Assembly (NCBI RefSeq): GCF_009870125.1
Contig: NC_046683.1
Location: 20,841,001-20,905,000, forward strand
Source of the DNA: Drosophila pseudoobscura
Taxonomy: Eukaryota > Arthropoda > Insecta > Diptera > Drosophilidae
Reading direction: 5' to 3'
DNA: 64,000 nucleotides
This document shows, one piece after another, positions 25,601 through 36,010 of the stretch; position 1 is the first letter of the stretch, and each line of letters opens with the position of its first letter. Made by a program: the position numbers and the translations under genes. The notes under the pieces were generated by a model. That model was not told the origin of the DNA and did no database searches. It was given only the letters and a program-made list of their open reading frames with translations.

Positions 25601-27927
25601 GCTCTCACGATGCCCTCGACGACTTGGAGGCCATACCCGGCCCGGGACCAGCGCCAGTGCCGCCACGACCCGAAGAGCCGTCGCACAAGCGAGTGGCGTA
25701 TGGACATCGCCACAACAACAGCAATCCGGTCAATGGAATTGCCCCCGCTGCGGTAAACGGTCGCGGGAAGAGCTACGAGCCCGCTGCCCCAACGCCGCCC
25801 CTAACGTCTCTGGCTTCCATGGAGTTTTCCGGCAGCAGCAGCAACCTTGGCCTGGCTCGGCCCACAGTACCGCAGCGTCGACGTGCCATCGAGAAGAAGC
25901 TGGGCGAGCACAGCCATGCCCACGTCCATGTGCCCGTCAAGGCGACCGCACCCCAGCCATCGCTGGAGCCACCGCCAGACTATTCGCCGCCACCTCGCAG
26001 CCGCAGCCGCTCCTCGTCACCGCAGGTTGACTACCTGATGACGCGGCCGCCCCGGGAGGTACCCACCAGCACGATGACCCTTAGCCGGAAGCAGCAGCAG
26101 CGCACACGCTTCGCCCCAACGTCCAACTACCCGCCAGCATTGGGAGGGGGCGCGGGCGTGAGCACGGGTACTCTCCGTCCGGGGGCCACATCTGCCTCCA
26201 CCTCAAATCTGTCTGCGGTCAGTGGCAGCGCCGGAGGCGGAGGCGGCCTTAGCAAGCCCAGCCGGATGGGGCAAGTCATAGGGAACTCGCTGCGCAAGCT
26301 GGTCAGCAAGATCCGTTCGGCCAGCGCCGAGCGGAAGTTCCGCATGAAATCCGCCTCCAGCAAGTCCCGCGAGCAGTCGCCCAGCCAAGGTCACGGCGGA
26401 GGCGGTGGCGCCCCTGGTGGACCGGGTGCTGGGGTGACTACCTATCAGCAGTACAATGTTATAGATGGCCACATCGGGGGCGGGCACCGTCACAGCAGCA
26501 ACGATTCAGAGGACTCGGCAAGCGACATTCAGCACCGAAGGGAGCGCGATAGAGACAGAGAACGTGAACGTGAACGGGAGAGGGAAAGAGATCGCGAACG
26601 GGAGCGAGAGCCTCTGAAGCCCGAGACGCAATCCACGCTAGCCATATCAACGCAGTCGGGACGACAGACCTTCAAGCGAGCCGAGTCCGCAGATCCCCAG
26701 CTGCAGCACCTGGAGCAAACGATCAGTCCGCGTCAACGGTACTACCTGGGCGAGGATCCCTACTCCAGCACCCTCTACGGGAAGGAGAACATCTATGAAC
26801 GACGCCCGCGCCAGCGCTACGACCAGCGCGTGGAGGAACGAGCAGATCGAGAGCGGGACCGGGACCGGGAGGACGACTATTACGAGTCCCGGGCTCCGCC
26901 GCCTGTCACCTCGTCACATACCCTGGGACGCTACCAGAAGCACGGACAGCGCTTTAGCGGTTCCACGCCCAATCTCCACCAGCAGCAGCAGGACTACCGA
27001 TCGGCTCAGACGTTGCCCCGCAAAATGCACGAACAGCGCTACAGCCTAGAGAAGCCCCTACCGCCCCACGGTCGTTCTACTTCTACCTATGTCACGGCCC
27101 CCCCGGCACCAACTTCACTGCAGCAACAGCACCAGCATCATCAGCAACCGCATCCCCAGCAACGTGGAGTGAGCCAGGTCCAGGCAATGCCGCATGGTCC
27201 GGCAAAGCCTGCGCGCACCTATGCCAAGGTCTTGAACCGCAGCAAGAGCTTCAATGTGCACGGCATGAACGGTAGCAATGATCCTAGTCCCATCTACATA
27301 GAAAAGCTGACCAAGAACAACTACAGCGGCGGAGTAGCCGGAGGTGGCAACAGTAACTACAGCAATGGCTATCAACTGAGGCAGGAACAGGGGCTGGGCC
27401 AGAGCCAGAACTACAAGTCCAATCCGCATTTGTTCTCCGGGAAAGACAACTCGTTGAAGAGCGGTCTCAAGAGTCCTTCCATTGTCAATCTGATCAGTCG
27501 CAGTCAGAAGGATCTGACCAAGATAGCCACTGGCAACGAGGACGACCCGGACCTGCCATATCAGGAGGATAAGAAGCAGATGTACTTGCGTGGCCTGCAC
27601 CAGCAGGCGCCAGATCTCTATCGGGTAATCCACGGCGATGAGGACTACGGTCCGCGCAGCCCCTCCACCAATGGCCACAAGTATCCGCTGCAGCCCAAGT
27701 ACTCGCTGGATTCGCGGTCCCCGCCGTCCGTCGAGCTCAACAAGGACACGGCGAGCATCGTGCGTCGCAGCAGCGAGGTGGACTCCAAGCACCAGCACCA
27801 GCACCAGCAACATGTCCACACACATCACCAGCATCTGCAGCATCCACAGCAGCAACAGCCGCATCTGCGACGGGGTTCTGGGGCGACCATCATAGAGCTA
27901 CGTAATACTGCCGGCCATCGAAAGTGA
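8146..27927 (+). CDS. Large disordered cytoskeletal-type protein, possible Chascon (chas) ortholog
   Basis: Model from splice signals and phase: 8146-8205, an exon ending at 14026 (start uncertain, 13945 shown here), 17487-17656, 17730-18011, 24261-24768 and 24860-27927. With the short second exon this gives about 1,389 residues. All joins have GT/AG sites and matching phase. Residues 1-20 are basic and begin MALSKTSKSK. Residues about 28-365 are acidic and conserved-looking (EEWITKRKTEL, DYHETEDIRHLGDFTDQ). The last 1,020 residues are Pro/Ser/Gln-rich with two Arg-Glu tracts (about 480-495 and 925-955), His-Gln runs and a basic patch near 840. I see no enzymatic domain, membrane segment or signal peptide. 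The chas identity is only a suggestion from remembered map position beside RhoGAPp190; Chascon acts with filamin in planar polarity and tendon cells. Introns are up to 6.2 kb. Confidence is high that the gene is real, low for the name. Confidence 0.8.
10850..11243 (-). repeat. Possible degenerate Helitron-type repeat fragment
   Basis: Read on the minus strand, the segment starts TATACCCTTGCAGAAGGTAT (11222-11241), a short terminal hairpin style common to non-autonomous Drosophila Helitron/DINE-type elements. The other end near 10855 has a GATACC/GGTATC-like boundary. The interior is AT-rich and shows no coding capacity. Boundaries are approximate. Confidence 0.35.
12666..12725. repeat. CCCAGT hexamer tandem repeat
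   Basis: About ten imperfect copies of a 6-bp unit CCCAGT/CCCAAT in tandem. It is intronic and non-coding; similar short-unit tandems recur in this window (9057-9080, 22590-22624). Confidence 0.8.
13303..14026 (+). CDS. Alternative long first or internal exon of the 8-28 kb gene
   Basis: This frame is open from 13261, has an ATG at 13303, and runs into the donor at 14026 in the same frame that continues at 17487. Its last 30 codons (DYVRHVTRVNFYDIDTSQ, then VEFEPKDDEESNE) look like ordinary protein. The upstream part is low-complexity Ser/Thr/Gln/Pro. It may be an alternative start exon with its own promoter; alternatively only 13945-14026 is used, through an acceptor at 13943-13944 that joins in phase with the exon at 8146-8205. 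All three forward frames are open over much of it, so codon evidence for this frame is weak before about 13890. Confidence 0.45.
14027..17486 (+). other. Intron of the 8-28 kb gene
   Basis: Ends are fixed by GTAAGT at 14027 and TTGCAG at 17481-17486. No coding exon is supported inside. It holds a GATGC pentamer tandem (14698-14722), CTG/CTGCTG runs (16703-16724) and an AT-rich stretch (16240-16520). Confidence 0.6.
18360..18710 (+). repeat. Possible degenerate Helitron-type repeat fragment
   Basis: It begins TATACCCTTGGAGGTTATGA and contains ATTTATGATCAGCAT, which resembles the TTGATCAGCATCA block of the clearer copies at 29-35 kb. It ends near GAGGGTATGAAAAG. Much diverged, no coding capacity. 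Confidence 0.35.
21217..21293 (+). repeat. Imperfect 33-34 bp tandem repeat rich in TCGTC
   Basis: Two units, 21217-21249 and 21250-21283, share GYTCGTCGT, then GTGATGG and ATCGTT, and a third partial unit starts at 21284. It sits in a T-rich, TCGT-rich stretch (21120-21300) unlike its surroundings. It could be a decayed mobile-element end; I do not recognise it. Confidence 0.5.
22750..22990 (+). mobile_element. Remnant of a Tc1-like element end
   Basis: A TA dinucleotide at 22748-22749 is followed by CAGTAGAGTTCAAAATAATA, the CAGT start and CAAAATAAT-type composition typical of Tc1/mariner terminal repeats. No transposase frame and no matching right end is visible, so the right boundary is a guess. 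Confidence 0.35.
24860..27927 (+). CDS. Terminal 3-kb exon of the possible Chascon gene
   Basis: The acceptor at 24858-24859 joins in phase 1 to the donor after 24768, and the frame stays open to TGA at 27925-27927. The encoded 1,020 residues include the segment EEETRKGETMKWLESHFGSE near the start, repeated aromatic-basic patches (SKYFQGISNWSERKEAG), a basic region with SLRKLVSKIRSASAERKFR that could bind acidic lipid or partner proteins, and the ending TIIELRNTAGHRK. Arg-Glu alternation and His-Gln repeats are encoded by imperfect triplet and hexamer repeats, prone to length change. Function cannot be read from sequence. Confidence 0.85.
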
Positions 27928-28634
27928 TTTGCCATCGCTCTCTCTCTCTCTCTCTCTATCTCTCTCCCTCGATAACCACTTCTCGTATGCCGTATGGTCG
28001 AACAGAGCCACACACAGTATGCCAATGTATGTCTCTGTCTCTGTCTAACTATTTGCTGTCTCGCTATTTGCTCGCTAACAAATGCCCGGCCTTGGCTTTA
28101 GTTTCATTTGACAAGCAGCAAATCAAAATAAAAGGCCAAACTTAATGGATGATCAGAAATCGAACGAAATCGCTACCATTCCTGCTGTCCTGCCACGCCT
28201 CTTCTAATCGTAATCTACAATATGTTGATTATAATAATACCTAAATTTAAATGCAATATCTATAATATTTCGATTAAATTTTTTGTTTTTTTTTTATACT
28301 AATCTTAACGTTTGTTGTATAGATACCGTTGTATGGATAAACTAACTAAAATAACTAATATTAATTCGATATTATTGTACATGTTTGATTAATAAACAAA
28401 TTCAAATTAAAATAAAAAATACAAATACAAATAAAGTGCCAAAACAAACAAAGTCCTGATCCCGAAAGTGGCTTTCGATTCTTCTGGCTGGACATTTTCA
28501 CTTTATTCGCTTTCACACGGTGACCGTGATCTATAGCTAAATCACAATCTTCATTTACAGTTGGCGCCTGAAAGCATGCTGTAAAATGTGTTAAGCACAA
28601 CACAAGGAACTAATATCCAAAACTTGTTTGTTCT

Positions 28635-28960
28635 TATACCCGGTACTCGAAGAGTGTAGGGGTATATTAGATTTGTGGCGGAAGTGGATGTGTGTAACAC
28701 CCATAAGGAAGTATATACATATATTCTCGATCAGCATCGTCTTCCCGTCCCGATGATAGCCTAGATCTCTAAGACTCTAAGAGCTAAAGCAACCTAATTT
28801 TGTATCTAGACTCCTGTGATATCACACTGTTACAAGTCCCTACAAAGAGCGAAAATCTAAGGCATAATCGTGCAGAATGACCATATCTGGCAGATCGGAT
28901 CATTATTAGAGCCACAAGAAACAAATTCCTGCTGTGAGCGCTTTGGCGGAGCTGGTGTTG
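28635..28960 (+). mobile_element. ISY/SGM-like (Helitron-type) non-autonomous element, diverged copy
   Basis: It opens with a terminal stem-loop (28635-28666: TATACCC, ACTC, loop, GAGT, GGGGTATA), then GATTTGTGG and the GATCAGCATC block, then segments matching the better copies: AGAGCTAAAGCAACC, GACTCCTGTGATATCAC and AATGACCATATCT. No protein is encoded. Confidence 0.65.
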
Positions 28961-29039
28961 GTGTAAGAATAGAAAAAAGGAGACATGTAAAAAAATTAAA
29001 AGAAAAACGGAAACAGATTAGATCTAATTGATTGATAAT

Positions 29040-29590
29040 TAGATAAGATGGTGAAAGTGTATGTGTGTAACGTCCAGAAAGATGCGTTTCCGACCCCATA
29101 AAGTATATACATATATGCTTGATCAGCATCAATAGCATCAATAGTCGATTCAGCCATGTCTGTCTGTCCGTGTCTATGAGCGCCTAGTGCTCAGAGACTA
29201 AACTAGTTAGAGCAAAGACATTTTGTACCCAGACTTCTGTGATAAGTCACTGTTACAAGCGTATTTCAAAATTTCGCCTCACCCCTTTCCGCCCCACAAA
29301 GAACGAAAATCTGTGGCACCCACAACTTTGAAGAGATGAAAAAATTAAAAATCGCGCACTCATAGAGAATGACCATATGTACCAGATACATATACAATCA
29401 TTTGTATAGCCAAGAGTAACAAATTAATTTTCGCTCGCTACGCAGCGCCCGACGACACGTTCAGACTGATTTTTTGTCTTTCTCGCACGCACTCTTTGTC
29501 GTTCAGTGTTAGCGACGTCTGCCGGAGGTGAGCCATACTGACTAAGTATCGGGTATAAATGTAGAGTTGCGGTCTCGGCAGCAACGCACA
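29040..29590 (+). mobile_element. ISY/SGM-like non-autonomous element, second copy
   Basis: It shares ordered blocks with the 33.9-kb copy: GTGTAACGTCCAGAA, CCGACCCCATAAAGTATATA, GATCAGCATCAATAG, GCCATGTCTGTCTGTCCGT, TTTCAAAATTTCGCC, CTACGCAGCGCCCGACG, CTCGCACGCACTCTTTGTCG and the 3' end ACTAAGTATCGGGTATAAA. It is non-coding. The order matches, so this is one element rather than chance similarity. Confidence 0.7.
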
Positions 29591-30750
29591 ACGTCCCCCT
29601 CGTTCTGTCTTGAGAGCAGCGATACCAAACGACATATAAAAGATATTGAATAAATTACATAAATCATAAGCTCATATATGTACTGCCTGAGCACCGAGTA
29701 TTAAGTAGCACCGCGTCCGTTTCAGCGTCTCACAAGGTTCCCGCTCGTTTCTGTAATAAGTATCAGTCTATTTGTTATGGCCATTATGCCATTTAAACGA
29801 TAGATACAAAGTCGAAAAGACTGCATTGTAAATAAGAAGTAAACTTATAATTGTGAAATGTGTTTCTAGAGCTTATGGGTATATTGGAGCTTCCCTGTAG
29901 TACACTTATAACACTTTGCAACACCATATTTACGCTTCGAGCCAATCCGAATTGTTCTGATGTATTTAGTGCTTTAAAATTGTATTATGGTTTTTTCATG
30001 GTGTGTTTTTTTTTAATTTTTTTAGAAACTGGTAGTTTTTTGCCTAACTTAAGTATCGTGTGTTATGTGAAAAACAAAGCAGTAAATCTGAAAAAATATT
30101 TAAAAAAAAATATCAGTTTTTAAACATTTTTTAAAAAGAAAACACACTTTGAAAAAAAAGGTCATTAACATATAAATATTTTTTAATTTTAAATTAAATT
30201 TAATTAAATTTGGTGCTTAAATTATTTTGCCATACCGGATAATATTTCACGTCCTCACGTTCCAGCAATCACAACCTCAGTAGAACTCGAATGGTTATGA
30301 TTGTACCAGTTGGGAATGGAAGGGACATTCAAAATTGATATAAGCTTAGTTCCACGAAATACAACAAAAATATTTAAATTCATTTAATCTGAAGTATTCA
30401 AAATAAACAGTCTTTCCCTTTGATATTCAAATAAATATTGTCGAATTCATAATAATATTCAATATAAACATTTTAATCTATAAATGTGTTATTAATTTGT
30501 AGGTCAAATATCAACAGTATTAAAAAGACTTTTCAATACACCTGTGTTTGAATCAAAATGGTTATATTTAATTTTACTATTTTTCTTTTTAAAGACCATA
30601 TATTCAATTTCGATATGGGTGGGCTCAGCAGTATTGCCTTCTAAAATAATACATATTTGAACATTTTTAAATAAATAACCCTCATTGGTCTTTGAAAATG
30701 TTTCCGTGACAGAGAGGTCCGTGTACTGGGTATGGCATTGTCGAGCTGGC

Positions 30751-30757
30751 TATAAAA
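30751..30757 (+). promoter_or_regulatory. TATA box of the NRF-6-type acyltransferase gene
   Basis: GGCTATAAAATTCC is a strong TATA element, 261 bp before the start codon at 31012. Initiation would be expected about 30 bp downstream, near 30782. A TATA promoter suits a regulated, tissue-restricted gene, unlike the DRE/Motif-1 types elsewhere in the window. Confidence 0.6.
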
Positions 30758-31011
30758 TTCCAGCTTCCAACATAGTAAAATCGAGCTTACTCGTGGAGCA
30801 GTGAATCCTATAAAATCAGCGCTTAGCTGCAGCTAGCGAGCTGTTTCTGGGACTAGCCGAGCGTTACGGTTCATCGAAACACTGACGGAGTGCTAATATC
30901 TGGGGGTTATTTGGGTCGCATAGACTTTGCTATCGCCGAGAAACTCGACTAGTTGCGCAGAGTCTGTCGTGAAGAGCTGAAGTGCTCTTGCAGCTGTCTG
31001 TATTCTTCATT

Positions 31012-33189
31012 ATGCTGATAATTCTGTTGCTGATTAAAGTCCTCGCCGTGCTGGGCAAGGGCTGGCCCTGGGAGAACAAATCCCTGCTTGTGGACATCGT
31101 AGAAACGGTTCCAAAGAGTTCCAATGCTACGATGAGCCAGTGCGAGAAGCAGCTGCTACAGCTGAGCGATGCCTTGCAGGGCCAGAAGTTCTGGGCGTTG
31201 AAGGGTAAGTGAAAGACGCACTGATCGGTCGTTGAGCGGTTAAATTTACTACTGATTAATTCAGCTCTGGATGCCTCGGGCGAGGGCTTTTCCAACATTA
31301 TGATGGGCCCGAGCTTGTGGTTGGGCAGTCGGGCCACCTGCCGTGCTGTCAATGAACCAATGCTTCTGGACCTGACCGCGCAAATGCCGAAACTCCTCGT
31401 GGAGCTGGCCCCCTTTGCTTTTGATTACCAAGTAGCCTACATCAGGGCCAGATCTCCTTGGCAAATATCGGTTTCTATTAAGGAGGATCCTATGCTCCAC
31501 ATTGGTCTCTGCCTGCCTAGCAGTTGCAGCCCCCCCAGAGTCGAGCGACTACTGCGCCAGGCCCTGATCACGGGCCAGAGCTTTCAGCGCTGGGATATGC
31601 GTCCACAGCTTGAGTACGTGAAGAAGCCACAACTGAAGCAGGATTTCTACAAGAGCCGAACACTCCACTTGGTCCTGGGTGTGATAACAGGAATACTCCT
31701 GCTGACCGTCCTGGCCGTCAGTGGACTTGATAACCGTTCCCGCATCGTGGCCTGCTTTAATGTATCTACCAACTGGCAACGCCTGTATCAGGAAGTGAAT
31801 CCCAGCCAGGAGAACAGCGTCATCAATGGGCTGAGGGTCTACGCTGCTTTCACTCTCTTGGGGGTGCATGTAATCTGGTACAAGTACTTTTCCGTGGACC
31901 CTTCGGTGGAGATTCTCAACAAGCTGGTCCACATGACCATGAGGCACACCTACATACCACTTGTGGTGGAGGTGTTCTTTGTTATTAGGTTCGCATGGCT
32001 TATTTCAACACTCTTCCATTCCATTGATGACATCTTCATTGCAGCGGCTTTCTTACCGTGACGAATTTTCTACGGGACGAGAAACTGCAACAGAACATTG
32101 CCCGGGACAGCCTGCGCGGGAACGTGCAGCGCTACCTCAGGCAGCTGCTGCACCGCTTCCTGCGTCTTGCTCCTATGCAGTTCGTAGTCCTTCTAATAGG
32201 AACCCTCAGCATGGAATACCAGAAACAGGTGTCCGTCTTTCACATAAGCGATTCGATGGACGAGCTCTGCCCTCGGCATTGGCACCGCCAGTTGCTATTC
32301 ATCCAAAACTTTTTTCCCGTCATTGAGCTCTGTGGGAACTGGACCTGGTCGCTGGCTTGTGATATGCAGCTCCATATGGTGGCTCTGCTGATGCTCTTCA
32401 TTCACACCAGGCATCCGAGGGTGGTACGCTCTCTGGTTGCTCTGATTCTGGCGGGGAACATTGCCTATACGCTTCTGGTGATGGAGATCTTGAAGGTGGG
32501 CGGCAATTTTGATGATTTCATCCACTCGGGCAAATTGTTGTACGTGAGTCCCATTGTCCGCACGCTTGCCTATATTGTTGGCGGTGCCTATGGGTATTCT
32601 CATGTGCGGGGCAGCCCGACTCCTTTCGATCAGATACTGCCTAATCGGTGGGCCAAGCTGGGACTGGTCTTCCTTATGCTGTATCTAACGAACCAGGTGG
32701 TCGGCCCGAATCCATCCTCGCCACTGCTGATAACCATTTTCATGATCTTTCTCCGACTGCTTCTGGCCGCAGGGACTAGCCATCTGATCAGAATCGGGGA
32801 CAAGGCAGATACGAGCGAATCGTATCCACCCATTCGCTGGCTCCTTGTCCTCCTGCAGGCCAGTTCCATCCAGCGGGCCGGCCGATTCACCTACGCCATC
32901 TACTTGCTGAATCCTATAGTCATTCTCAACTTCTACTACTCATTCAGCGGCGGATTACAGGCCGATTTCTTCGTTATTGTAAGTTCAGACATCACATACG
33001 CATGTATGTAGACTCGAGAATGTTCCACTTGAATAACTTTGTAATCAATTGCAGTTCCTTCTGATTGTGGCCCACTCGGTGATTTGCTACGTTCTGGCCA
33101 ACGCACTCACGCTGATATTTGAGAGCCCATTCAACAGGCTGTCCAGCCTGGTGCTGACCACCATGTTCTCCAAGGAAAAGAGTCTTTAA
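31012..33189 (+). CDS. NRF-6-type multi-pass acyltransferase (acyltransferase-3 family)
   Basis: Exons 31012-31204, 31265-31988, 32045-32978 and 33055-33189 join in phase and give 661 residues. The start is the ATG at 31012; an in-frame stop lies shortly upstream. Residues 1-20 are a hydrophobic signal or anchor. Residues about 40-160 form the cysteine-containing NRF region (LDASGEGFSNIMMGPSLWLG, then CLPSSC). From about residue 250 (INGLRVYAAFTLLGVHVIW) to the end lies an acyltransferase-3 domain with about ten hydrophobic segments, including VEVFFVISGFL made by the exon 2-3 splice. Related proteins include C. elegans NRF-6/NDG-4 and fly Drop-dead, linked to lipid or yolk transport. The substrate is unknown. 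It is flanked on both sides by ISY-like repeats and is convergent with beta-Spectrin. Intact. Confidence 0.9.
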
Positions 33190-33664
33190 ATAGATCTGGA
33201 AATGCTTTTCCAGCTGTTGCTCAAACATTTTATTAACTATGTACTTCAATTAAACAAATGGTTAACTGTTTTTTCCTTCGGAAAATATGAGCACCGTTGC
33301 ACTCGACATTAAGGCAACATACATATGTAGCCAAATTGATGTTTGCATATTGCAATATAATACGTCGATTATGGTGCAGCCGACTTCCAGCAATCTTGGG
33401 TCGACTTGGCAATGTGTTTTATGAGTCTCAGATTTAGAGTCTCAGGCCGGTGCACTCGCAACGGCGTCTAGAAACGGGGGCCTCGGAATAACTTGTTGTT
33501 GTTTTTTCTTTCTTTCTCTTCTCATATTTGTTCTCAAACTTTATTTGGTTTTCCGCCGATTGTTGATCGATCTTTGACCAATTATTTGAAAAATATTTTC
33601 TGTGTTTGTCTATTCAATTTCAAATAATCCTATACAAATTCAATAAATTTATAAAAAGGTCCGC

Positions 33665-33830
33665 AGCTAGGGCCGCGACTCTACATTTATACCCCGGACT
33701 CTGTCAGCATGGCTTCCCTTCGCCACAGGGCGTACACTAAACCAGGCCAGGTAGAGTGTGTAGGCGCGTGGAGAGCGTGGAGGTCGTTGTGTAGCCACTG
33801 CAGTTTCATTGTTTTCCTCTGACTATAATA
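33665..33830 (-). mobile_element. ISY/SGM-like element, terminal fragment on the minus strand
   Basis: CGACTCTACATTTATACCCC, then GACTCTGTCAGCATGGCT and GTAGCCACTGCAGTT, parallels the terminal blocks of the minus-strand copy at 34722. The body is missing after about 33830. Confidence 0.55.
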
Positions 33831-33871
33831 ATAATCTGAAATTTACAATGATTCTGTTTTTTTGGCTTTTT

Positions 33872-34711
33872 TATACCCGATACTCAAAATGAGTATTGGG
33901 GTATATTAGATTTGTGGTAAAAGTGGATGTGTGTAACGTCCAGAAGGAATCGTTTCCGACCCCATAAAGTATATATATTCTTGATCAGCATCAATAGCCG
34001 AGTCGATTGAGCCATGTCTGTCTGTCCGTCTGTCCGTCCGTCCGTCTGTCCGTCTGTAGAGAATGACCATATCTTTTAGACTGCAGAATCTGAATTGGAT
34101 CGTATTACTATTATAGCCAGCATCAAGAAAACAATTTCATTTTTTCTCGCCCTGTCTCTCTCTAACACACACGTAGCATAGGCGGCTTTGCTTAGAGTAA
34201 AACATTAGCGCCTAGATCTCAGAGACTATAAAAGCTAGAGCAACCAAATTTGGTATCCACACTCCTAATATATCGGACCGAGACGAGTTTGTTTCAAAAT
34301 TTCGCCACACCCCCTTCCGCCCCCGCAAAGGATGCAAATCTGGGGATATTCACAAATCTCAGAGACTATTAAAGCTAGAGTAAGCAAATTTGGTATCCGC
34401 ACTTCTGTTAGATCTCACTATAAAACGTATATCTCAAAATTTCGCCACACCCCCTTCCGCCACCACAAAGGACGAAAATCTGTTGCATCCACAATATTGC
34501 AGATTCGAGAAAACTAAAAACGCAGAATCATAGATAGCGACCATATCTATCAGATTGCTGAATCTGGATCAGATCAGATCATTTTTATAGCGAAAGGAAA
34601 CAAATCAATTTGCAGTGGCTACGCAGCGCGTTACGTCACGCTCAGACTGATTTTCTGTCTCTCTCGCACGCACTCTTTGTCGTGTCGTTTAATATTAGCG
34701 GCGTCTGCCGC
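33872..34711 (+). mobile_element. ISY/SGM-like non-autonomous element, best plus-strand copy
   Basis: It begins with a stem-loop (33872-33906: TATACCC, ATACTCA, AAA loop, TGAGTAT, GGGGTATA). TGTCTGTCCGTCTG tandem copies (34016-34056) follow, then two repeats of the block CAAATTTGGTATCC plus TTTCGCCACACCCCCTTCCG (34245-34325 and 34385-34460), then the 3' part with CTCTCTCGCACGCACTCTTT. It lacks its final about 30 bp and stops at GTCTGCCG, abutting the next copy. No protein is encoded. Confidence 0.75.
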
Positions 34712-34721
34712 TCTACATTTA

Positions 34722-35298
34722 TACCCGATACTTAGTCAGTATGGCTCTCCTCCGGCAGACGTCGCTAACACTGAACGACAAAGAGTGCGTGCGAGAAAGA
34801 CAAAAAATCAGTCTGAACGTGTCGTCGGGCGCTGCGTAGCCAGTGCAAATTGATTTGTTCCTTTTGGCTATAAAAATGATCCGAACTGATCCAGATTCAG
34901 CAACCGAATAGATATGGTCATTCTCTATGATTGTGCGTTGTTAGGTTTCTCGAATCGGCAATATTGTGGATGCAACAGATTTTCGTCTTTTGTGGGGGCG
35001 GAAGGGGGTGGGGCAAAGTTTTGAAATACTCTTGTAACGGTGACATCACAGAAGTCTGGATATAAAATATCGTTGCTCTAGCTATTATAATCTTTGAGCA
35101 CTAGGCGCTGATATGGACGGACAGACGGACGGACAGACAGACAGGGCTCAATCGACTCGGCTATTGATGCTGATCAAGAATATATGTACATATATGTATA
35201 CTTTATGGGGTCGGAAACGATTCCTTCTGGACGTTACACACGTCCAGTCTACGCACAAATCCAATATACCCCTATACTCTTTTTAAGTATCGGGTATA
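34722..35298 (-). mobile_element. ISY/SGM-like non-autonomous element, minus-strand copy
   Basis: A reverse-oriented copy, tail to tail with the preceding one. Its 3' terminus is TATACCCGATACTTAGTCAG at 34722 and its 5' stem-loop is at 35265-35298. It is shorter than the plus copy, lacking the second CAAATTTGGTATCC block. Non-coding. Confidence 0.75.
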
Positions 35299-35845
35299 AA
35301 ACGAGTTCGGTTTGGCCGGCGCTAACGTCATCGCTCACTTCTGGGACTGCAGGGCTTCTTATTAGTACTCACACACTCATAACAAACGCCAGAGCCGAAG
35401 ACATAAGATCACTAACCATACAGTATATATATATATATCCAGTATCCAGTATAGATCCAATCCAGCAAATTCGTTTGGAACATAATCGTTGTATGAGCTG
35501 ACAAATCTATACACACATGTACATATACTTATGTACTGCATGGTTAGTGATCATATGCAAAGACAGTGGAGCGTACTAATTTTACACCTTTGCAGGAATT
35601 ATTTTTAGAACATTTTTTTTATTGGTCTACAAAAGCGATTTGACACAGGGCGCACTTATTAAGGTATATATGTACATACTTTGTTTTTCAACGTTGCAGG
35701 TTGTTGCACACTAATCTACAAATTTCACAAAGACTCAAAGACTCACCTTAATGAAAATGAAAACAGTCACGCCGAATCTAGTCGGATCCCAACTGTTGCA
35801 GTTGCACTCCATGAAAGTCCACAAGTCAAAGACTGTATTTGTAAT

Positions 35846-36010
35846 ACCGGGTAATCAAGGAGTATAGGGGTATATTAAATTCGTGTGGATTCCAGATGGA
35901 AGCGTTTCCAACCCCATAATGTATATGTATATAGTTTTGTTATGCATCAACAGACGAGCCGATATAGGCAAGACTGTCCGGCCGGCTTGTTTTCGCCTGG
36001 TTCTTAGAGA
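35846..36010 (+). mobile_element. ISY/SGM-like element, diverged 5' fragment
   Basis: AATACCGGGTAAT, loop, then AGTATAGGGGTATATTA resembles the stem-loop 5' end. GAAGCGTTTCCAACCCCATA and a GTTATGCATCAACAG block follow in the expected order; similarity fades after about 36010. Confidence 0.5.

Larger units (their letters stand above)
27928..31011. other. 3' region of the 8-28 kb gene and intergenic repeats
   Basis: AATAAA at 28127-28132 is the first good poly(A) signal after the stop at 27927; more lie near 28390-28420. From 28635 to 29590 two mobile-element fragments follow. From 29640 to 30720 the sequence is AT-rich with no supported gene. The TATA box and leader of the next gene begin near 30751. 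Confidence 0.6.
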
